The notes under the pieces are model-generated. The model was given only the letters and a program-made list of their open reading frames with translations, did no database searches and was not told the DNA's origin. A program made the translations under genes and the position numbers. Below, piece by piece: positions 16,062-24,766 of a DNA stretch of 64,000 nucleotides (positions are counted from its first letter, which is position 1; every line of letters begins with the position of its first letter). The stretch is from Streptomyces spiroverticillatus (GTDB taxonomy: Bacteria > Actinomycetota > Actinomycetes > Streptomycetales > Streptomycetaceae), in the NCBI GenBank assembly GCA_014650415.1, contig BMUX01000002.1, forward strand, positions 124,001-188,000. The letters run 5' to 3'.

Positions 16062-17351
16062 CTAACCGGCCGCGCCCCGCACGGGCGAACCGGTCTCGCC
16101 CTCCGGAAGCGTGCCGCCCGCGGAAATTCCGCCTTCCGGAAGCACGCCCTCCACGGAAGCGGGCTTCCCCGCGCGCGGCCTCGTCCGCCCCGCCACCACC
16201 ACCGCCGCCCCCGCCAGCACCGCCACCCCGGTGCACAGCGGCCACAGCAGCCCCGGCGCCGCCTCGTACAGCGCCCCGCCCAGCGGCGGCGCCAGCACCA
16301 CCCCGCTCACCGACACCCCGGCGTACAGGCTCTGGAAGGTGCCCTGCGCGTGCGCGGGCGCCTGGTCGGCGACGTACGCGTTGGCCGGGGTCTTGTAGAG
16401 GATCTCCCCGAAGGTGAGCAGCAGCATCATGGCCGCCGCGACCGCGATCCCCGACCCGAGCATCAGCAGCCCGTACCCGAGCCCGACCAGCATCAGCCCC
16501 ACCCCGACGATCATCAGCGGGGCGCGCTTGCGCAGGACGGCGGCGGCGGGCAGTTCCAGCAGCAGGATCACCCCGCCGTTGACGGCGAACAGCCACCCGT
16601 ACACCTGGGTGGCGTGCCCGTGGTCGCCGAGGAAGACCGGGAAGGTGGAGAAGAGCTGCCGGTAGACGATGTCCGCGAAGAAGCTCGCGACGAGCAGCAC
16701 CACGACAGCGGGCCGCGCCCGCAGCTCCCGCCACACCCCGTGCCCCGCCGGGGCCGGGGCTGCTTTCCGCGCCCGGCCGCGCGCGGGCAGCACCCGGGCC
16801 GCGTACAGCGCGAAGAGCAGCGTCCCGACGCCGTCCATGACGAAGATCGTCGTGTACGAGAACGAACCGGCGACCAGCGCCCCGAGCGGGGCCCCCACGG
16901 TGAACCCGGCGTTGCCCGCCGCCCGCATCACGGCGAACCCCTGCCTGCGCACCGCGTCCGGCACGGTGACGGCGATCAGCGCCGAGTTGCAGGCTCGGAC
17001 GGCGCCCTGCGCGTAGTTGCACAGCGGCAGCAGCCCGTACAGCGCGACGACCGGGATGAGGGGCAGCAGCACCAGCGTGGTGCCCGAGAGCACCGCCGCG
17101 CACAGCAGCGCCCTGCGGTGCCCGAACCGGTCCCCGAACCCGCCGCCGGTGAAGTTGCCCGCGACCAGGCCGATCCCGCCGATCCCGCTGAGGACACCGG
17201 CCTGCGGGACCGAGAGCCCGCGCTCGTCCGTCAGGTAGACGAACAGGTAGATGAAGGTGAAGGCGACGACGGCGTTGAAGAAGATGCCGAGCGCCAGCAT
17301 CCACACGGCCCTCGGTATGCCCTTGAACGTCTCCAGCATGTCGCCCCCCAT
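16062..17351 (-). CDS. MFS transporter with dyad over its start codon
   Basis: The 429-residue protein has about 12 predicted membrane segments. The motif-A-like loop after TM2 is DRFGHRR, with a central cytoplasmic loop around residue 200. It fits drug/metabolite efflux families of the major facilitator superfamily. The C-terminal tail is hydrophilic and Gly/Pro/Glu-rich. ATG 17351 has AGGA about 9 bases upstream, and both lie inside a 33-base inverted repeat. ATG 17339 is the alternative start. It is divergent from a redoxin gene by 80 bases and upstream of dapD. Substrate is unknown. Confidence 0.85.
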   Translation of the reverse strand: MGGDMLETFKGIPRAVWMLALGIFFNAVVAFTFIYLFVYLTDERGLSVPQAGVLSGIGGIGLVAGNFTGGGFGDRFGHRRALLCAAVLSGTTLVLLPLIPVVALYGLLPLCNYAQGAVRACNSALIAVTVPDAVRRQGFAVMRAAGNAGFTVGAPLGALVAGSFSYTTIFVMDGVGTLLFALYAARVLPARGRARKAAPAPAGHGVWRELRARPAVVVLLVASFFADIVYRQLFSTFPVFLGDHGHATQVYGWLFAVNGGVILLLELPAAAVLRKRAPLMIVGVGLMLVGLGYGLLMLGSGIAVAAAMMLLLTFGEILYKTPANAYVADQAPAHAQGTFQSLYAGVSVSGVVLAPPLGGALYEAAPGLLWPLCTGVAVLAGAAVVVAGRTRPRAGKPASVEGVLPEGGISAGGTLPEGETGSPVRGAAG

Positions 17352-17380
17352 AGTCCGTTCCTTTTCGGAACTGACTATGG
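17348..17380 (-). promoter_or_regulatory. 14-bp inverted repeat spanning RBS and start codon of the MFS gene
   Basis: CCATAGTCCGTTCC (17348-17361) and GGAACTGACTATGG (17367-17380) pair with a single mismatch around a 5-base loop. The ATG and the AAGGA site lie within it. It could be a repressor operator or an mRNA hairpin that hides the ribosome site. Confidence 0.75.
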
Positions 17381-17431
17381 CACCCTCACTTCCGCAAGGT
17401 CAAAGCCTTAACGCCCGAAGCGAGGGGTCCC

Positions 17432-17989
17432 GTGCGGGAACCAGTCACCACCGAGTCCGAGCACGTCCGCGCCCTGCGCGGGGAGCGCCTCCCGGAACTG
17501 CTGCTCACCGCGTCCGACGGCACCCGCCGCGACCCGGTCGCCGACCGCACCCCGTTCACGGTGCTCTACTTCTTCCCCGGCGCGTACGCCGACGCCGCCG
17601 CCTACCCGCCCGGCTGGGCCGGCCTCCCGGGCGCGAAGGGCTGCACGCGACAGTCCTGTTCGTACCGTGACCAACTTGCCCTCTTCACGGCGGCGGGCGC
17701 CACGGTCCACGGCATCTCCACCCAACTCCCCCATGAGCAGCGGGCCTTCTCCGCCAAGGAGCAGCTGCGCTTCCCGCTCCTCTCGGACGCGGACCTCGCC
17801 CTCGCGGGCGCACTCGGCCTCCCGCTCTTCGAGGCGGGCGGCATCACCCGGCTGCGGCGCACGACGCTGGTGGTGGCCCGGGACCGGACGATCCTCGAAA
17901 CGATCCCCGCGACCACGGACGTCGAGGAAGGCGTACGGTCCGCACTCACCGCGGTCCAGGCCCGAAGCGGTCGGCCAGCCAGTTGCTGA
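17432..17989 (+). CDS. Redoxin / peroxiredoxin-like protein
   Basis: The 185-residue protein has a thioredoxin-fold redoxin layout: LPELLLTASDG, then VLYFFPGAY, where a peroxiredoxin would have FxPxxxTPxC. A later GCTRQSC pair carries the candidate redox cysteines. It continues with HGISTQ, QLRFPLLSDAD and a RRTTLVVARD strand, as in AhpC/TSA and bacterioferritin-comigratory proteins. The active-site spacing is not the standard 2-Cys arrangement, so activity is uncertain. GTG 17432 has GAGGGG 4 bases upstream. Its last 44 bases overlap the 3' end of the convergent SnoaL-like gene. Confidence 0.78.
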   Translation: MREPVTTESEHVRALRGERLPELLLTASDGTRRDPVADRTPFTVLYFFPGAYADAAAYPPGWAGLPGAKGCTRQSCSYRDQLALFTAAGATVHGISTQLPHEQRAFSAKEQLRFPLLSDADLALAGALGLPLFEAGGITRLRRTTLVVARDRTILETIPATTDVEEGVRSALTAVQARSGRPASC

Positions 17990-18410
17990 ACGCCTCGACG
18001 CGCGGGCGGCTACGAGTGTTCTGGAAGGCGCGGATCCGCCACTCCCCGCCGCTGCCCGCATCCCGCACCAGCACGTACGTCTGGACGGACAGCGCCCGCG
18101 CGGAGGGCTTGACCTGCTTGCCCTTGAGGACCGCGCCGCGCGAGTGGACGAGGGCGACGTCCGGGGCGGGGAAGGTCACGGAGTCGATCTCGGCGAAGAG
18201 CCGGGAGTCCTTCAACACACCCTCGAACAGACCCCGGTGGCCCTCCTCGATGGCGGTCCGGCCGCGCATCCGGCCACCGAAGAAGGTGACGTAGTCGGCG
18301 TCCTCGGTGAAGGTCGCGCCGAAGGCGGCGGTGTCGGCCCAGGCGAGCCGGTTGCGCTCGAAGAGGGCGCGGACGGCGTTCTCGTCGGTGGTGTGCTGCG
18401 TGATGTTCAC
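17946..18410 (-). CDS. SnoaL-like / SgcJ-EcaC family protein
   Basis: The 154-residue protein fits the NTF2/SnoaL-like fold. An N-terminal helix (ENAVRALFERNRLAWADTA) is followed by ATFTEDADYVTFFGGRMRGR and four beta strands that build the cone-shaped pocket. NCBI calls such proteins SgcJ/EcaC family. They bind or transform small aromatic ligands, often without cofactors. GTG 18410 has AAGGAG 5 bases upstream. The gene is divergent from a MarR regulator, with a long nested palindrome between them, so MarR control is likely. Confidence 0.8.
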   Translation of the reverse strand: MNITQHTTDENAVRALFERNRLAWADTAAFGATFTEDADYVTFFGGRMRGRTAIEEGHRGLFEGVLKDSRLFAEIDSVTFPAPDVALVHSRGAVLKGKQVKPSARALSVQTYVLVRDAGSGGEWRIRAFQNTRSRPRVEAFSNWLADRFGPGPR

Positions 18411-18447
18411 GGCTGCTCCTTGGGTTCGCCCGGCGGCGTGGGATAAG

Positions 18448-18488
18448 ATTGCTTGCACACATGCAATATATGCACGCGTGCAAGCAAT
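18448..18488. promoter_or_regulatory. 41-bp nested palindrome, probable MarR operator
   Basis: ATTGCTTGCAC (18448-18458) and GTGCAAGCAAT (18478-18488) form the outer arms; TGCAATATATGCA (18462-18474) forms a co-centred inner dyad (centre 18468). It sits between the divergent SnoaL-like and marR genes. Confidence 0.8.
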
Positions 18489-18547
18489 GGGCAAGGGGTC
18501 TGCCCGTACCGGACCCCAAGCCCCCCTCCCGACGGAAGCGAGCAGCC

Positions 18548-19039
18548 GTGTCCGACCGCACCGCCCCCGATCCCCTGCTCCTCGCCCTGGGCGACGCCTA
18601 CCGCCCGTACTTCACCGCCACGACCCTCAGCGGGCAGGCCGCCGCCGACGCCCTGGGCCAGAACCCCACCGACTTCCACGCCCTCGACGTGCTGGAGCGC
18701 TCCGGCCCCCTCACCACCGGCGCCCTCGCGGCCCGTATCGGCCTCACCCAGAGCGCGACCACCCGCCTGGTCGACCGCCTGGTGCGCAACGGCTGGGCCC
18801 GCCGGGTCCCCGACCCCGACGACCGCCGCCGGGTCGGGGTCGAGGCGGTGCCGCTGGCCCCGCAGCAGGTGCGGGACTCGCTGGGCCCGGTGCGCGAACA
18901 CATCGGCGCGGTCCTCGCCGCCTTCACGCCCGACGAACTCCGCGTCCTCCAGCGCTACTTCGAGCTGGCGGCCCCGGCCCTGCACGAGGCCGCCGCACAG
19001 ACCCGAAACCCCGGGAGGCCCGCTACTCCGTCACCGTGA
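18548..19039 (+). CDS. MarR-family transcriptional regulator
   Basis: The 163-residue protein shows the MarR winged-helix layout. A helical N-terminus is followed by FHALDVLERSGPLTTGALAARIGLTQSATTRLVDRL (helix-turn-helix), the wing with the DDRRR motif, and a C-terminal dimerisation helix. GTG 18548 was chosen because the protein before it is not MarR-like and the palindromic operator occupies that DNA; a GGAAGCGAG-type site lies upstream. It probably represses itself and the divergent SnoaL-like gene. Its 3' end overlaps the end of the convergent DUF3616 gene by 17 bases. Confidence 0.88.
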   Translation: MSDRTAPDPLLLALGDAYRPYFTATTLSGQAAADALGQNPTDFHALDVLERSGPLTTGALAARIGLTQSATTRLVDRLVRNGWARRVPDPDDRRRVGVEAVPLAPQQVRDSLGPVREHIGAVLAAFTPDELRVLQRYFELAAPALHEAAAQTRNPGRPATPSP

Positions 19040-20333
19040 AGGTCACCGCCCGCGCCTTCCGCCACGCCGGCTGCGGCAGGTCCTTGGCCGCCACCCCGGT
19101 CCCGTACCAGTCCGCCGAGCCGCAGTCCGCGATCAACTGCACGCGCGCGCCGGGCACTTCGAGGTCCGGCACATCGACGACGCACTCCCAGCCGCCCGGA
19201 TCGCCCGTCGGCAGGTCCATCACGCGGACCGCCCCGTGGTCGGGCTGCCCGTCCCAGGTGTAGAGGGCGTACGGGTCGGAGTTGTCGTCGGCGGCCCAGG
19301 ACCCGGCGACGATCAGGTACTGGTCGCAGGAGTTGCGGCGCAGGTCCCGCACGCTCAGCCCGTCCAGGTCCAGCAGCACGGGCTCCCCGAAATCGGCCCG
19401 CGCCTCCCGCTCTTCCACCAGCGCGTCCACGTTCAGTACGGGGACGAGCAGGGCCGCGCCGCCCGCCTTCGCCGGGACCAGCGGCGCCCGGAAGCCGACG
19501 TACGCGATGCTCGTGCTGCCCGGTGCGAACTCGAAGCCCTCCGCGTTGAACGCGTCGATCCGCTTCGGCCCCCGCCCCTCGGCCGCGCCCGCCGCGAAGC
19601 CCAGTTCACCGCCCCGGGACTGGTCCCAGGCGATCAGGTCGGCGCGCAGCCCCCGGTACGCGCCGTCCAGCAGCAGCTCGGTGCCCGCACCCGCGCCCCG
19701 CACCCGTGTGCGGAACAGCAGCGACCGGTCCGGGCGGAGCTTCCCCTCCTTGCTGTTGGACATCGACCCCAGCCAGTACACGGCGTCCGTGTCGCCCGCA
19801 CGGGCCACGCCCTCGATGTCGATCTCCTTGCGCGCCCCGAGCCGCTCCCCGAAGTCCCAGCCGCGCACCGGCCCGCCGGACGCCCCGCGCGCGTACAGCC
19901 GCAGCGTGTTGGACTCGTCGTCGGCGAGTACGAGATGGCCGCCGCCGACGTCGACGGCCGCCGAGGAGTCGCACGCGCCGGTGAAGTACCGGGTGTCGGC
20001 GGCGTGCTGTACGGGACCGGACGCGGCGTAGTGCAGCACGGCGGTGGCGTCCAGCCCGCCGAGCCCGGTGACGCGCAGGGTCAGGTCGCACAGGCCGCGC
20101 CCCCGGGCCCGTACCGCCACCTCCCGCTCGGCGCCGCGCCCGCGCACGGTGACGTCGCCGGCGCCCGCGACCCGGGAGTCGGAGGAGGCGACGGCGACGA
20201 CGGACAGGTCGGCGGGCTCCGCCCCGGCCTGCGAGACGAGCACCCGCACGGTCGGATCGGCGGTGGCGCCGACCGCGCCGGAGAGGTGGTCGGCGGAGAG
20301 GGAGACGACCGGGGCAGCAGACGGTGGTGTCAT
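19023..20333 (-). CDS. DUF3616-type beta-propeller protein
   Basis: The 436-residue protein has an N-terminal Ig-like beta domain (residues about 1-95) and a propeller-like domain with EIDIEGVAR, YWLGSMSNSKEGKLRPDR and NAEGFEFAP, the signature stretches of DUF3616. No signal peptide is visible. ATG 20333 has GAAGGG 8 bases upstream. A role in esterase-like or sugar-phosphate recognition has been guessed for relatives, but none is established. It overlaps the marR stop by 17 bases. Confidence 0.8.
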   Translation of the reverse strand: MTPPSAAPVVSLSADHLSGAVGATADPTVRVLVSQAGAEPADLSVVAVASSDSRVAGAGDVTVRGRGAEREVAVRARGRGLCDLTLRVTGLGGLDATAVLHYAASGPVQHAADTRYFTGACDSSAAVDVGGGHLVLADDESNTLRLYARGASGGPVRGWDFGERLGARKEIDIEGVARAGDTDAVYWLGSMSNSKEGKLRPDRSLLFRTRVRGAGAGTELLLDGAYRGLRADLIAWDQSRGGELGFAAGAAEGRGPKRIDAFNAEGFEFAPGSTSIAYVGFRAPLVPAKAGGAALLVPVLNVDALVEEREARADFGEPVLLDLDGLSVRDLRRNSCDQYLIVAGSWAADDNSDPYALYTWDGQPDHGAVRVMDLPTGDPGGWECVVDVPDLEVPGARVQLIADCGSADWYGTGVAAKDLPQPAWRKARAVTFTVTE

Positions 20334-20390
20334 GGCAACGCCCTTCGACGGCACGGCTGTTGGGCCACAACCTAGGACGAAAGGGCCCGC

Positions 20391-20477
20391 AGCAGAACGT
20401 TCCTCGTCACCACCGGCGGAGCAGAACGCTCCCCGTCACCACCGGCGCAGCGGAAAGCGCCCCGTCACCACTGCGTG
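20391..20477. repeat. Three 29-bp tandem repeats reaching into the DUF1963 gene end
   Basis: Units at 20391-20419, 20420-20448 and 20449-20477 share AGCAGAACG...CGTCACCACCGGCG. The third contains the stop codon of the minus-strand DUF1963 gene. Confidence 0.8.
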
Positions 20478-21436
20478 CTGTGCGCCCACACCCGGCTGAA
20501 GTCCCCTGCGGCCAGGTCGGCGCGCCGGGCGAGGAAGTACAGGGGGCTGCCGAGTCCCGGCTGGTCGCCCAGCTCGAAGAGGGGCACCCACTCGTCCCGC
20601 TCCCGGCGCAGCGCCTGAAGGTTGCCGGGGACGGCGCACCACTGCCCGAAGACGGTCCGCGGGTCCTGCTCGCCTTCCACCAGGGACTCGTCGCGGCCCT
20701 CCCGCCCGTCCGTGCCGGGCACGCCGAGGAAGTCGACGGCGCAGTTCAGCCGTACGTCCTCCTCGTGCTCGTCGAGGTGGCCGAGCATGTCGTACCAGTC
20801 GACGGGGCCCGTCGTCAGGTCGTACGCCTCGGCGTCGATCTCCTCCTGCGCGGACGGCGTCAGGTCGAGCGGCCCCTCCCCCTCCTCTTCCTCCTCCAGG
20901 ACCCCCCGCTCGGCCAGCGCCGTCCCCAGCAGTGCGGGCAAGGTCAGCGCGCGGACGGCGACGACGCGGTACGGCTCCTCCAGATAGGGCCCGTCCTCGG
21001 CGAACTCCCGGTCGTCCTCGTCCTCCAGCTCCTCCGGCGGGCTCGGCACCTCCCGGGTCCGTGCGGTCTCCGCGTCGGGGAAGTACAGCACCTGGCAGGG
21101 CGTGTGGCCCGCCACGCTGTACTCGGGGTCCTGGACGAAGAGGTACAGCAGCCCCTTCTCCGGCAGCGCCCCCGCCACGTCCGCCCCGGCCAGCTCCGCC
21201 AGGTCGAACTGCGCGACGAAACGCAGCCCCCACCCGTCCGGCCATCCGGCCTCCTCCGGCAGTTCCGGCTCCCCGCCGACCCGGCTGAAGACGGCGTCCT
21301 CCGTCTGCTTCAGTGCGATCCCGTACTCCGCCATCGCGACGATCTCGTCGGCGTACGGCGCGATCCGCCCGTACGCTGCGATCTTCTGCCGCAGCCCGGC
21401 AATGTCCTCGGCCCGTTCCCTGCCCCTGTCCACCAT
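20465..21436 (-). CDS. DUF1963 (YwqG-like) protein
   Basis: The 323-residue acidic protein matches the DUF1963 layout. SRVGGEPELPEEAGWP introduces the domain, then FVAQFDLAEL, GLLYLFV and the late LLGHLDEHEE...DFLG region. The C-terminal part has WVPLFELGDQPGLG and PLYFLARRADLAAGDF, the conserved end of the family. It appears cytoplasmic. ATG 21436 has AGGA 8 bases upstream. Relatives have no established biochemical role. It is divergent from a membrane protein gene by 82 bases. Confidence 0.82.
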   Translation of the reverse strand: MVDRGRERAEDIAGLRQKIAAYGRIAPYADEIVAMAEYGIALKQTEDAVFSRVGGEPELPEEAGWPDGWGLRFVAQFDLAELAGADVAGALPEKGLLYLFVQDPEYSVAGHTPCQVLYFPDAETARTREVPSPPEELEDEDDREFAEDGPYLEEPYRVVAVRALTLPALLGTALAERGVLEEEEEGEGPLDLTPSAQEEIDAEAYDLTTGPVDWYDMLGHLDEHEEDVRLNCAVDFLGVPGTDGREGRDESLVEGEQDPRTVFGQWCAVPGNLQALRRERDEWVPLFELGDQPGLGSPLYFLARRADLAAGDFSRVWAHSTQW

Positions 21437-21518
21437 TCCGCAGATCCTACGAACCTCGGTACGGTGACCCTCCATCCCCTCCATCCCCTCTGGCCCCCCT
21501 GAGCACACGGAGCACGCA

Positions 21519-22628
21519 GTGACCTACCCCGGCGGCCCCCACCAAGGCCCCCCTCCCGGCCCCGGCTGGGGCGGCGGCTGGGCCCCGCCTCCCCCGCCCC
21601 CGCCGAAGCCCGGTGTGATCCCGCTGCAACCGCTCGCCGTCAGCGACGTCCTGGGCGGCACCTTCTCCGCCTTCGGCCGCCACTGGAAGCCGCTGATCGG
21701 GATCGCCGCCCTGGTGCACGGGGCGGCCCTGCTGCTCGTGGGCGGTGCGGCTGCCCTGGCGTTCTGGGGCCACGTGGACACCTTCCACGCGCTGGAGCGC
21801 GCGGGCCGCAACGACTCCCCCGTCGGGTCCGAGGTGACGACCCTGGCCGTCAGCTTCGGGCTGGTGGCGGTGCTGGGCGCGGTGTGCCTGCTGTTCGCCA
21901 CGGCGGTGTCGCACGCGGCCTCGACGGTCGCCCTCCAGGAGGCGGTCCTCGGCCGTCCGACCACGTTCCGCGGAGTGTGGCGCAGGGCGGTGCGCCGGGT
22001 CCCCGCGGTCGCCGGGACGCTGCTGATTCCGGCGCTGTCCCTGCTCGTACTGATGGCCCTGTTCCTGACCGGGTACATCGCGCTGATGCTGGCGTACGTC
22101 GAGGACGTCGGCGGCAGCGCGGCGAACTGGCTGGCCGCGGTCGGCGTGCTGGGCGCGCTCCTGTTCGTGCCGGTGGCCGTGTGGCTGTGGGTGAGCTTCG
22201 CCTTCGCCCCGGCGATCGCCGTCTTCGAGTCGGCGGGCCCGATGCAGGCGCTGCGCCGCTCGGCGCGGCTGGTGAAGGGCTCCTGGTGGCGGATCTTCGG
22301 GATCTCGCTGCTGGTGTACGTGATGGCGTGGATGGCGAGCTGGCTGATCCAGATCCCGTTCAGCGTGCTGAGCATCTTCTCGCTGATCCCGAGCATGGCC
22401 GCCGTCGCCCCGAACGCCGGCGAGGAGCTGACCGCGGTGCAGGTGATCCTGTCCATGAGCGGCTACCTGCTGATCACCCTGCTGGGCAGCTTCGTCAGCC
22501 AGATCGTGGTGATCTTCTTCCCCCAGCTCGCCACCGGCCTGCTGTACGTGGACCAGCGCATCCGCCGGGAGAACCTGGCCCCGAGCCTGGCCGAGGCGGC
22601 CTTCGGCCCGCCGCCCCCGCAGCACTGA
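21519..22628 (+). CDS. Proline-rich N-terminus integral membrane protein
   Basis: The 369-residue protein starts with a Gly/Pro-rich cytoplasmic tail (residues 1-35, including a run of prolines) and then about six to seven hydrophobic segments. ALRRSARLVKGSWWRIFGI and a C-terminal FFPQLATGLLYVDQRIRRE are the recognisable conserved parts of the actinobacterial glycerophosphodiester phosphodiesterase-like membrane domain family, which lacks the catalytic domain. GTG 21519 has CGGAG 8 bases upstream. Function is unknown, perhaps membrane organisation. A strong terminator follows. Confidence 0.75.
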   Translation: MTYPGGPHQGPPPGPGWGGGWAPPPPPPPKPGVIPLQPLAVSDVLGGTFSAFGRHWKPLIGIAALVHGAALLLVGGAAALAFWGHVDTFHALERAGRNDSPVGSEVTTLAVSFGLVAVLGAVCLLFATAVSHAASTVALQEAVLGRPTTFRGVWRRAVRRVPAVAGTLLIPALSLLVLMALFLTGYIALMLAYVEDVGGSAANWLAAVGVLGALLFVPVAVWLWVSFAFAPAIAVFESAGPMQALRRSARLVKGSWWRIFGISLLVYVMAWMASWLIQIPFSVLSIFSLIPSMAAVAPNAGEELTAVQVILSMSGYLLITLLGSFVSQIVVIFFPQLATGLLYVDQRIRRENLAPSLAEAAFGPPPPQH

Positions 22629-22635
22629 GACACGA

Positions 22636-22677
22636 CTGTGCCCCCGGCGCTCCTTGCGAGGAGCACCGGGGGCACAG
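22636..22677. terminator. Bidirectional terminator after the membrane protein and suf operon
   Basis: CTGTGCCCCCGG (22636-22647) pairs with CCGGGGGCACAG (22666-22677), and GCTCC/GGAGC continue the stem inside. It ends both the plus-strand membrane gene and the minus-strand suf operon. Confidence 0.85.
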
Positions 22678-22697
22678 CCGTACGTACAGGCGGGAAC

Positions 22698-23033
22698 TCA
22701 GACGTTGAAGCCGAGCGCGCGCAGCTGCTCGCGGCCGTCGTCCGTGATCTTGTCCGGGCCCCACGGCGGCATCCAGACCCAGTTGATCTTGAGTTCGTTG
22801 ACGATGCCCTCGGTGGCCGACTTGGCCTGGTCCTCGATGACGTCGGTCAGCGGGCAGGCCGCCGAGGTGAGCGTCATGTCGAGGGTCGCGATGTTGGCGT
22901 CGTCGACGTGGATGCCGTAGATGAGGCCCAGGTTGACGACGTCGATGCCCAGCTCGGGGTCGACCACGTCGTACAGGGCTTCGCGGACCTCTTCTTCGGA
23001 GGCCGGCTTGGTGGTCAGGGTCTCTTCGCTCAT
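22698..23033 (-). CDS. sufT: SufT / DUF59 metal-sulfur cluster assembly factor
   Basis: The 111-residue MIP18-type protein has the DPELGIDVVNLGLIYG motif and the TSAACPLTDVIEDQ segment with the functionally important cysteine. Family members help Fe-S cluster maturation or transfer. Its start overlaps the stop of sufU by four bases (ATGA), showing translational coupling at the end of the suf operon. A terminator follows within 65 bases. Confidence 0.92.
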   Translation of the reverse strand: MSEETLTTKPASEEEVREALYDVVDPELGIDVVNLGLIYGIHVDDANIATLDMTLTSAACPLTDVIEDQAKSATEGIVNELKINWVWMPPWGPDKITDDGREQLRALGFNV

Positions 23034-23497
23034 GCCGACTTCTCCTTCTTCTCGCTCTCACCCAGGGCCTGGGCGGTCGCGTCCTTCCATGCCATCCAGC
23101 TCAGCAGGGCGCACTTGACCCGGGCCGGGAACTTCGAGACCCCGGCGAACGCGACGGCGTCCTCCAGGACCTCCTCCATCGCGTCGTCGGGCTCGATGGT
23201 GCCCTTGGACTGCATCAGCTCCAGGAAGGTCTCCTGGATCCTGCGGGCCGTCTCGAGGTCCTTGCCGACCAGCAGGTCGTTCAGCACCGAGGCGCTGGCC
23301 TGGCTGATGGAGCAGCCCTGCCCCTCGTAGGAGACGTCCTCGACGCGCTCCCCGTCGTACTTCACCCGCAGCGTGATCTCGTCGCCGCAGGTGGGGTTGA
23401 CGTGGTGCACCTCGGCGTCGCCGTCGCGCAGGCCACGCCCGTGCGGGTGCTTGTAGTGGTCCAGGATGACTTCCTGGTACATCGAATCCAGCTTCAC
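23030..23497 (-). CDS. sufU: SUF Fe-S scaffold / sulfurtransferase SufU
   Basis: The 155-residue protein is SufU-type, with the three zinc/sulfur cysteines Cys37 (NPTCGDE), Cys62 (GQGCSIS) and Cys130 (VKCALL). The 18-22 residue insertion between the second and third Cys that separates SufU from IscU is present (LVGKDLETARRIQETF region). It takes sulfur from SufS in Gram-positive SUF systems. It lies 12 bases after sufS and overlaps sufT by four bases. Confidence 0.94.
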   Translation of the reverse strand: MKLDSMYQEVILDHYKHPHGRGLRDGDAEVHHVNPTCGDEITLRVKYDGERVEDVSYEGQGCSISQASASVLNDLLVGKDLETARRIQETFLELMQSKGTIEPDDAMEEVLEDAVAFAGVSKFPARVKCALLSWMAWKDATAQALGESEKKEKSA

Positions 23498-23509
23498 GAT
23501 CCCCAGCCC

Positions 23510-24766
23510 TTAACCGAAGAAGTTCCGTACGTGCTCCAGGCCGTCGACCAGTGCGTCGACCTCGCCGGGCGTGGAGTACAGATAGAACGACGCTCGCGTG
23601 GTGGCAGGAATTCCGTACCGCAGGCAGACCGGGCGCGCGCAGTGGTGTCCCACGCGGACCGCGATGCCTTCCTCGTCCAGGACCTGGCCCACGTCGTGCG
23701 GGTGGATGTCGCCGAGGGTGAAGGAGAGCGCGGCGCCGCGGTCCTCCGCCGTCGCCGGACCGATGATCCGCAGGTCGGGCACCTCCAGGAGGCGCTTGAC
23801 CGCATACTCGGTGATCGCGTGCTCGTGGCGCGCGATGTTCTCCATGCCGATCGCCGAGAGGTAGTCCACGGCCGCACCGAGGCCGACGGCCTGCGCGATC
23901 GGGGGCGTACCCGCCTCGAACTTGTGCGGCGCCGGGGCGTACGTCGACGAGTGCATCGACACGGTCTCGATCATCTCGCCGCCGCCGAGGAACGGCGGGA
24001 GGTCCTCGAGGAGCTCCTGGCGTCCCCAGAGCACGCCGATGCCCGTGGGTCCGACCATCTTGTGACCGGTGAAGGCCACGAAGTCGGCCTGGAGGGCCTG
24101 TACGTCGAGCACCATGTGCGGGGCGGCCTGCGAGGCGTCGATGCAGACCAGCGCGCCGACCTGCTGCGCGCGGCGCACGATCGTCTCGACCGGGTTGATC
24201 GTGCCCAGCAGGTTGGAGACCAGCGTGAAGGAGACGATCTTCGTCTTCTCGGTGATGATCTCTTCGATGTTCGAGAGGTCGAGGCGGCCGTCGTCGGTCA
24301 GCCCGAACCACTTCAGCTTCGCGCCCGTGCGCTGCGAGAGCAGCTGCCACGGCACGATGTTGGAGTGGTGCTCCATCTCCGTGATGACGATCTCGGTCTC
24401 GCGGTCGACCCGGTAGGGCTCGTCCGCCCAACCGAGCATGTTCGCCACGAGGTTGAGCGACTCCGAGGCGTTCTTCGTGAAGATGACCTCGTCGCGGCTC
24501 GGCGCGTTGATGAAGGCCGCGACCTTGTCGCGGGCGCCCTCGTACAGCGCCGTGGCCTCCTCGGCGACCGTGTACACACCGCGGTGCACGTTCGCGTTGT
24601 GCAGCTCGTAGTACTCGTTCAGCGCGTCGAGCACCTGGCGCGGCTTCTGCGAGGTCGCAGCGGAGTCCAGGTAAACGATCTTCTTGTCCCCGTGGACGAT
24701 GCGGTCCAGCAGGGGGAAGTCCTTGCGGATCGCGTCCGTGTCGAGGAGGCCCGGCAGGTTTGTCAC
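23510..24766 (-). CDS. sufS: Cysteine desulfurase SufS
   Basis: The 418-residue PLP enzyme releases sulfur from cysteine for cluster assembly. Key positions are H133/H134 (EMEHHSN), PLP-binding Lys236 (FTGHKMVGP) and the persulfide Cys375 in VGHHCARPVC, as expected for a class II desulfurase. GTG 24766 overlaps the sufC stop by four bases (GTGA). Its partner is SufU, encoded next, rather than SufE, of which I see no copy here. Confidence 0.95.
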   Translation of the reverse strand: MTNLPGLLDTDAIRKDFPLLDRIVHGDKKIVYLDSAATSQKPRQVLDALNEYYELHNANVHRGVYTVAEEATALYEGARDKVAAFINAPSRDEVIFTKNASESLNLVANMLGWADEPYRVDRETEIVITEMEHHSNIVPWQLLSQRTGAKLKWFGLTDDGRLDLSNIEEIITEKTKIVSFTLVSNLLGTINPVETIVRRAQQVGALVCIDASQAAPHMVLDVQALQADFVAFTGHKMVGPTGIGVLWGRQELLEDLPPFLGGGEMIETVSMHSSTYAPAPHKFEAGTPPIAQAVGLGAAVDYLSAIGMENIARHEHAITEYAVKRLLEVPDLRIIGPATAEDRGAALSFTLGDIHPHDVGQVLDEEGIAVRVGHHCARPVCLRYGIPATTRASFYLYSTPGEVDALVDGLEHVRNFFG

